Below are positions 5,701 through 8,404 of a stretch of 8,404 bases of DNA, one piece after another. The stretch is taken from contig VEOV01000166.1 of assembly GCA_012026855.1 (NCBI GenBank), positions 1 to 8,404 of the forward strand, read 5' to 3'. Within the stretch, counting starts at the first letter, position 1; each line of letters starts with the position of its first letter. The position numbers and the translations under genes are program-made. The stretch comes from Geobacter sp. GTDB taxonomy: Bacteria; Desulfobacterota; Desulfuromonadia; Geobacterales; DSM-12255. The notes beneath the pieces were generated by a model. The model made no database searches, was not told where the DNA came from, and saw nothing but the letters and a program-made list of their open reading frames with translations.

Positions 5701-6753
5701 ATGAAGAAGCAGTTGGTTATCCTCAGCGCAGTAGCCGCAGTAACAGCATTCGCCGTCCCGGCAATGGCCGAGACCACCCTTTACGGTTCAGCACGTATGG
5801 CAGCTTTCTACAACATGGTTGACAACAAGGGCGCTAATGCTGCTCTTGGCAAAACGGCAGGCTTTGATGAGCATCTCCAAAACAACAGCCGTTTTGGCGC
5901 CAACTTCAGCAACGGCGATGTCGGCGGCAAATTTGAGTTAGGTCTCAAAAACAGTGAAACAGATAAAAATGCCGGTTATACTCGCCTTCTTTATGGTTCA
6001 TACAATTTTGGTTCTGGCAAGCTGACCGTTGGTCAAGATTACAACAGCTACTACACCTTTACTGCCCAAACTCATCTTGATGACAACGGCCTGAACGGTT
6101 TCGGTTCTCTCTGGGATGGCCGCCAGGCACAGATCAGGGTAAACATGAACAACGGTCTCTACGTTGCGGCTATTCAACCGACCTATAACGTTGCCAATAG
6201 TAATGCCCAGCAAGCAGCTGCGACATCCAAAAAACTGTATATGCCTAAACTGAATGTAGGTTATGCAGGCAAATCAGGTACAATTTCCTATAATGCCGGT
6301 GTTGTTGGACAGTACTTTGAAGATGAGATTGCCAAAGAGAAAGTAACTGCAGCCCTTGGCTATGTGAATGGTAAAGCTGTCTTTGGTGCAACATCCCTCT
6401 TGTTTAATGTTAGCTACGCTCAAAATGCTGGCGATATGAGCTTCGCAGGCCGTGAAGCATTCAGCGCAGCAACCAAGAAAGATGCCAGAGGCTTTGAAGG
6501 CTACGTCCAGCTTTCTCAGAAACTGTCCGATACCCTCTCCGCCAATGCTGGCCTTGGCTATGTGACTGACAAGAGAAGTGGCGACAAGCATGCAGACGAC
6601 AAGATGGCCATCTTTGTAAACGCTCCGATTACGCTTGCCAAGAACGTCTACATCACCCCTGAAATCAGCTACTACGACAATATGAAGTCTGCTGCTAACG
6701 TAGACGAGAACAAGTCCTACGGTGTTGGTGCACAGTTCCGCATCGACTTCTAA
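5701..6753 (+). CDS. ompJ: Outer-membrane porin, OmpJ-like
   Basis: The 350-residue precursor forms an outer-membrane beta-barrel channel. A clear Sec signal peptide spans residues 1-23 (MKKQLVILSA..., cleavage after AMA), giving a mature chain of 327 residues that starts ETTLYGSARMA, the usual first strand of Gram-negative porins. The rest alternates short amphipathic strands with Gly/Asn/Asp-rich turns, and the protein ends GAQFRIDF, with the terminal Phe that the BAM machinery recognises. I chose ATG 5701 over an in-frame ATG at 5665 because the signal peptide begins there and AAGGAGG sits 8 bases upstream. Length, signal peptide and architecture fit OmpJ, the abundant Geobacter sulfurreducens outer-membrane protein reported to be needed for growth on insoluble Fe(III) and Mn(IV) oxides. 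The family is secure; the ompJ name rests on recollection and context. It is followed by a strong terminator and seems to form a single-gene unit. Confidence 0.85.
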   Translation: MKKQLVILSAVAAVTAFAVPAMAETTLYGSARMAAFYNMVDNKGANAALGKTAGFDEHLQNNSRFGANFSNGDVGGKFELGLKNSETDKNAGYTRLLYGSYNFGSGKLTVGQDYNSYYTFTAQTHLDDNGLNGFGSLWDGRQAQIRVNMNNGLYVAAIQPTYNVANSNAQQAAATSKKLYMPKLNVGYAGKSGTISYNAGVVGQYFEDEIAKEKVTAALGYVNGKAVFGATSLLFNVSYAQNAGDMSFAGREAFSAATKKDARGFEGYVQLSQKLSDTLSANAGLGYVTDKRSGDKHADDKMAIFVNAPITLAKNVYITPEISYYDNMKSAANVDENKSYGVGAQFRIDF

Positions 6754-6780
6754 TTCGTAACCAGGAAGCTGAAACGCCGA

Positions 6781-6810
6781 AAGGGCGGGAGAAATCCCGC
6801 CCTTTTTTTT
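6781..6810 (+). terminator. Strong intrinsic terminator of the porin gene
   Basis: AAGGGCGGGA (6781-6790) pairs perfectly with TCCCGCCCTT (6795-6804) around a GAAA tetraloop. A run of eight T (6803-6810) follows, overlapping the end of the stem. It starts 27 bases after the porin stop. Confidence 0.95.
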
Positions 6811-6837
6811 GACTTATGCCGGTGCATTTGCCATAAT
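6809..6837 (+). promoter_or_regulatory. Near-consensus sigma70-type promoter for the exported propeller-like protein
   Basis: TTGACT (6809-6814) and CATAAT (6832-6837) are 17 bases apart, each matching five of six consensus bases. Expected transcription start is about 6844, giving a leader of about 25 bases before the ATG at 6869. The first two T of the -35 box are the last bases of the porin terminator's T-run. Confidence 0.7.
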
Positions 6838-6868
6838 GTCTCACCATTCCCGCCTGCCAGGAGGAACC

Positions 6869-8326
6869 ATGAAGAGATTGTTGTTTACGCTGCTGCTTTG
6901 CTTGTTTGTGCCGGCATTTACGGCTTCTGCCGCACCGCTCAAGCTATTCATTACCAAGGTTTCTGCACCTGGAGCTGCCAACAGGGATGAGCTGCAGTCT
7001 ACGTTGCAGACGCTGCTCTCATCCAGGCTCGACGGAGAGACAGTTGTTTCTGTCAGCACTGCTGCAGAGGCGGATGCCCTGCTCTCGGTAAGCTATATTA
7101 CCTTTGGCAAGGTATTCAGCCTTGAAGCTGTTGCCAAGAGTCCGGCCGGCGCTGCCTACTCCAAGGCGTTTGTCCAGGGGGAGAGCCAGGATGAACTTAT
7201 CCCCGCGGTTAACAAGCTTGCCGATAAACTGAAAACCGATCTGGCAAAAATCCCGGTTCAGGCTTCGCCAACCCCCCAGGTAGCTCCACTTGTTCCGGCG
7301 GCGGCAGCCGTTGTTGCCGTACCGTCAGGCATTATAAAAATCGCCGAGAAGGTAATAGAGAGAGGCGAGTCATGGCGAAGCCAGCCGCTGACAGGAGTGA
7401 TGAATCTGCTGGCATCGGGTCCTGCCGGCAAGGACGGCAGCAGAGATATTTTCATTGCCGACAATCGCCGTCTTTTCCACTATCGCAGCGGCGAGGAACT
7501 CCAGCTGAAAGCTGAAAAGGAGCTGAAGCTATATGAAAAGATCGTTGCCATGGACACTCTGGAAAGTGGAGATGGCCTTGACCTTTATCTAACTGTCATG
7601 GCCAATGAGCAGCTCTCGTCACAAGTATGGCAGCTGAAAGGTGGCGTTCTGCAGCAGGTTGCATCAGGTCTGCCCTATTTCTTCAGGGTTTTGGCCCTGC
7701 CAGGTAGTGCAAAGCAGCTGTATGTTCAGAAGAGCAGTGACAAAAAGGCATTCAGCGGCGATGTCTACCGGGCAGAACGTAAAGGGGCAGAGATCCAGCC
7801 TGGAGAAGCGGTCAAGCTGCCAGCAGAGGCGAATATTTACAATTTCAGTCAATTCGTCGCTAAAAATGGCAAGATCTATACAGTATTGCTCTTTTCTGAC
7901 AACCGGATCGGTGTTTACGACCATCAATTGCGAGAAATATGGCGCAGTACCGATAAGTACGGCGGTTCGGAGCTCTTCATGGAGAAGTCTGATGTCAGCC
8001 TGCCGGCAAACGTTGACCAGGGGGCGCCCAGGCTCTACCTGAACCAAAGGCTTCAGGTCTCCGCTGCAGGTGATGTCCTGGTAGGCAAGAATGATGCAAT
8101 GCCCCTCCTTAGCAAAAGCTGGAACCATAGTAACGGCTCGGTTTTCTGTCTTGCCTGGACAGGTGAAAGCCTGGAACCTAAGTGGCGGACAAGGCAGATG
8201 GAATACTATATGCCGGACTATGTTTTGGATGAATCAAGAAAGGAGCTGCTGCAGCTCCAGATTGTCAGCAGACCGTTCCTGTTTTCCAAAGGAACTACTG
8301 TGCTGACCATCAAAAAAGTTGAGTAG
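6869..8326 (+). CDS. Exported protein with FG-GAP/VCBS-like beta-propeller C-terminal half, function unknown
   Basis: The 485-residue protein carries a Sec signal peptide (MKRLLFTLLL..., likely cleavage after Ala21 in TASA), so it is periplasmic or surface-exposed; no lipobox is present. Residues 23-128 form an alpha/beta domain (KLFITKVSAP, then a helix ending SSRL, a hydrophobic strand LLSVSYITFG, and a closing amphipathic helix) that loosely recalls the TolB N-terminal or CsgG/FlgO-type periplasmic fold. An Ala/Pro/Val linker (129-153) follows. Residues 165-485 are beta-rich, with FG-GAP-like segments at DGSRDIFIADNRRLFHY (189-205) and GDGLDLYLTV (234-243), and later strands such as GKIYTVLLFSDNRIGVYD. 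ATG 6869 was chosen because AGGAGG (6859-6864) and the signal peptide begin there; the longer frame would start at a TTG inside the terminator. It has its own promoter and is probably independent of the porin. I do not recognise a specific function. Confidence 0.75.
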   Translation: MKRLLFTLLLCLFVPAFTASAAPLKLFITKVSAPGAANRDELQSTLQTLLSSRLDGETVVSVSTAAEADALLSVSYITFGKVFSLEAVAKSPAGAAYSKAFVQGESQDELIPAVNKLADKLKTDLAKIPVQASPTPQVAPLVPAAAAVVAVPSGIIKIAEKVIERGESWRSQPLTGVMNLLASGPAGKDGSRDIFIADNRRLFHYRSGEELQLKAEKELKLYEKIVAMDTLESGDGLDLYLTVMANEQLSSQVWQLKGGVLQQVASGLPYFFRVLALPGSAKQLYVQKSSDKKAFSGDVYRAERKGAEIQPGEAVKLPAEANIYNFSQFVAKNGKIYTVLLFSDNRIGVYDHQLREIWRSTDKYGGSELFMEKSDVSLPANVDQGAPRLYLNQRLQVSAAGDVLVGKNDAMPLLSKSWNHSNGSVFCLAWTGESLEPKWRTRQMEYYMPDYVLDESRKELLQLQIVSRPFLFSKGTTVLTIKKVE

Positions 8327-8356
8327 TTACTAAACAGTTGCGCTGCAGGTGATTTT

Positions 8357-8404
8357 ATGCAGATGAACGGTAGAAAAAATGAAGTTGCACCTGGAGTTGA
8401 TACC
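8357..8404 (+). CDS. Possible start of a further gene, cut by the window end
   Basis: ATG at 8357 opens a frame of 16 codons (MQMNGRKNEVAPGVDT) that stays open to the end. AGGTG (8347-8351) is a modest ribosome-binding site 5 bases upstream. A second in-frame ATG lies at 8363. It begins 30 bases after the preceding stop with no terminator between, so it would be co-transcribed. Too little is visible to assign a family, and chance remains possible. Confidence 0.35.
   Translation, partial: MQMNGRKNEVAPGVDT

Noticed and set aside
6809..6868. TTG start giving a 505-residue form of the exported protein
   Set aside because: It begins inside the terminator T-run and upstream of the expected transcription start, and it would bury the signal peptide. 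ATG 6869 has AGGAGG and a proper N-terminus.
1..8404. CRISPR arrays, tRNA or rRNA genes, insertion sequences, phage or defence genes
   Set aside because: I saw no spaced direct repeats, tRNA-like cloverleaf, transposase or terminal inverted repeats, and all confident genes are core metabolism or envelope.

Overview
The window reads as ordinary chromosome from a Geobacter-type deltaproteobacterium (Desulfuromonadia). This rests on three things seen together: a propionyl-CoA/succinyl-CoA interconversion cluster, a porin that resembles OmpJ of Geobacter sulfurreducens, and dense, closely spaced genes with strong Shine-Dalgarno sites. The species assignment is inference from gene content. No database was searched.

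Bases 1-5293 hold four same-strand genes that look like one metabolic unit. They are a biotin carboxylase fused to a biotin carrier domain (5' end outside the window), a degenerate thymidylate-kinase-like protein, the catalytic chain of methylmalonyl-CoA mutase without its own B12 domain, and methylmalonyl-CoA epimerase. Together they would carboxylate propionyl-CoA (with a carboxyltransferase not in this window), epimerise the (S)-methylmalonyl-CoA product to the (R) form, and isomerise that to succinyl-CoA, or run the reverse. The mutase and epimerase genes are 11 bases apart, and the mutase stop codon lies inside the epimerase ribosome-binding site. A GC-rich stem-loop without a T-tract separates the carboxylase from the kinase-like gene.

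Bases 5294-5700 are an unusually rich 407-base intergenic region. It holds two sigma70-type promoter candidates, symmetrical repeats around the first -10 box, a block of nested or pseudoknot-capable inverted repeats, a strong intrinsic terminator at 5534-5574 and a hairpin beside the ribosome-binding site of the porin gene. I see no convincing promoter between that terminator and the porin gene. The region may therefore encode a small RNA, or be a long attenuated leader of the porin gene. It is the best candidate for something undescribed here.

Bases 5701-6753 encode the OmpJ-like porin, closed by a textbook terminator. The last T residues of that terminator form part of the -35 box of a near-consensus promoter (6809-6837). 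This promoter drives a 485-residue exported protein with an N-terminal alpha/beta domain, an Ala/Pro-rich linker and a beta-rich, FG-GAP/propeller-like C-terminal half. A possible further gene starts at 8357 and runs off the end.

The two points most worth following are the kinase-like protein, which has lost both the Walker A lysine and the DR motif yet sits intact inside the mutase operon, and the structured RNA/attenuator region in front of the porin gene.
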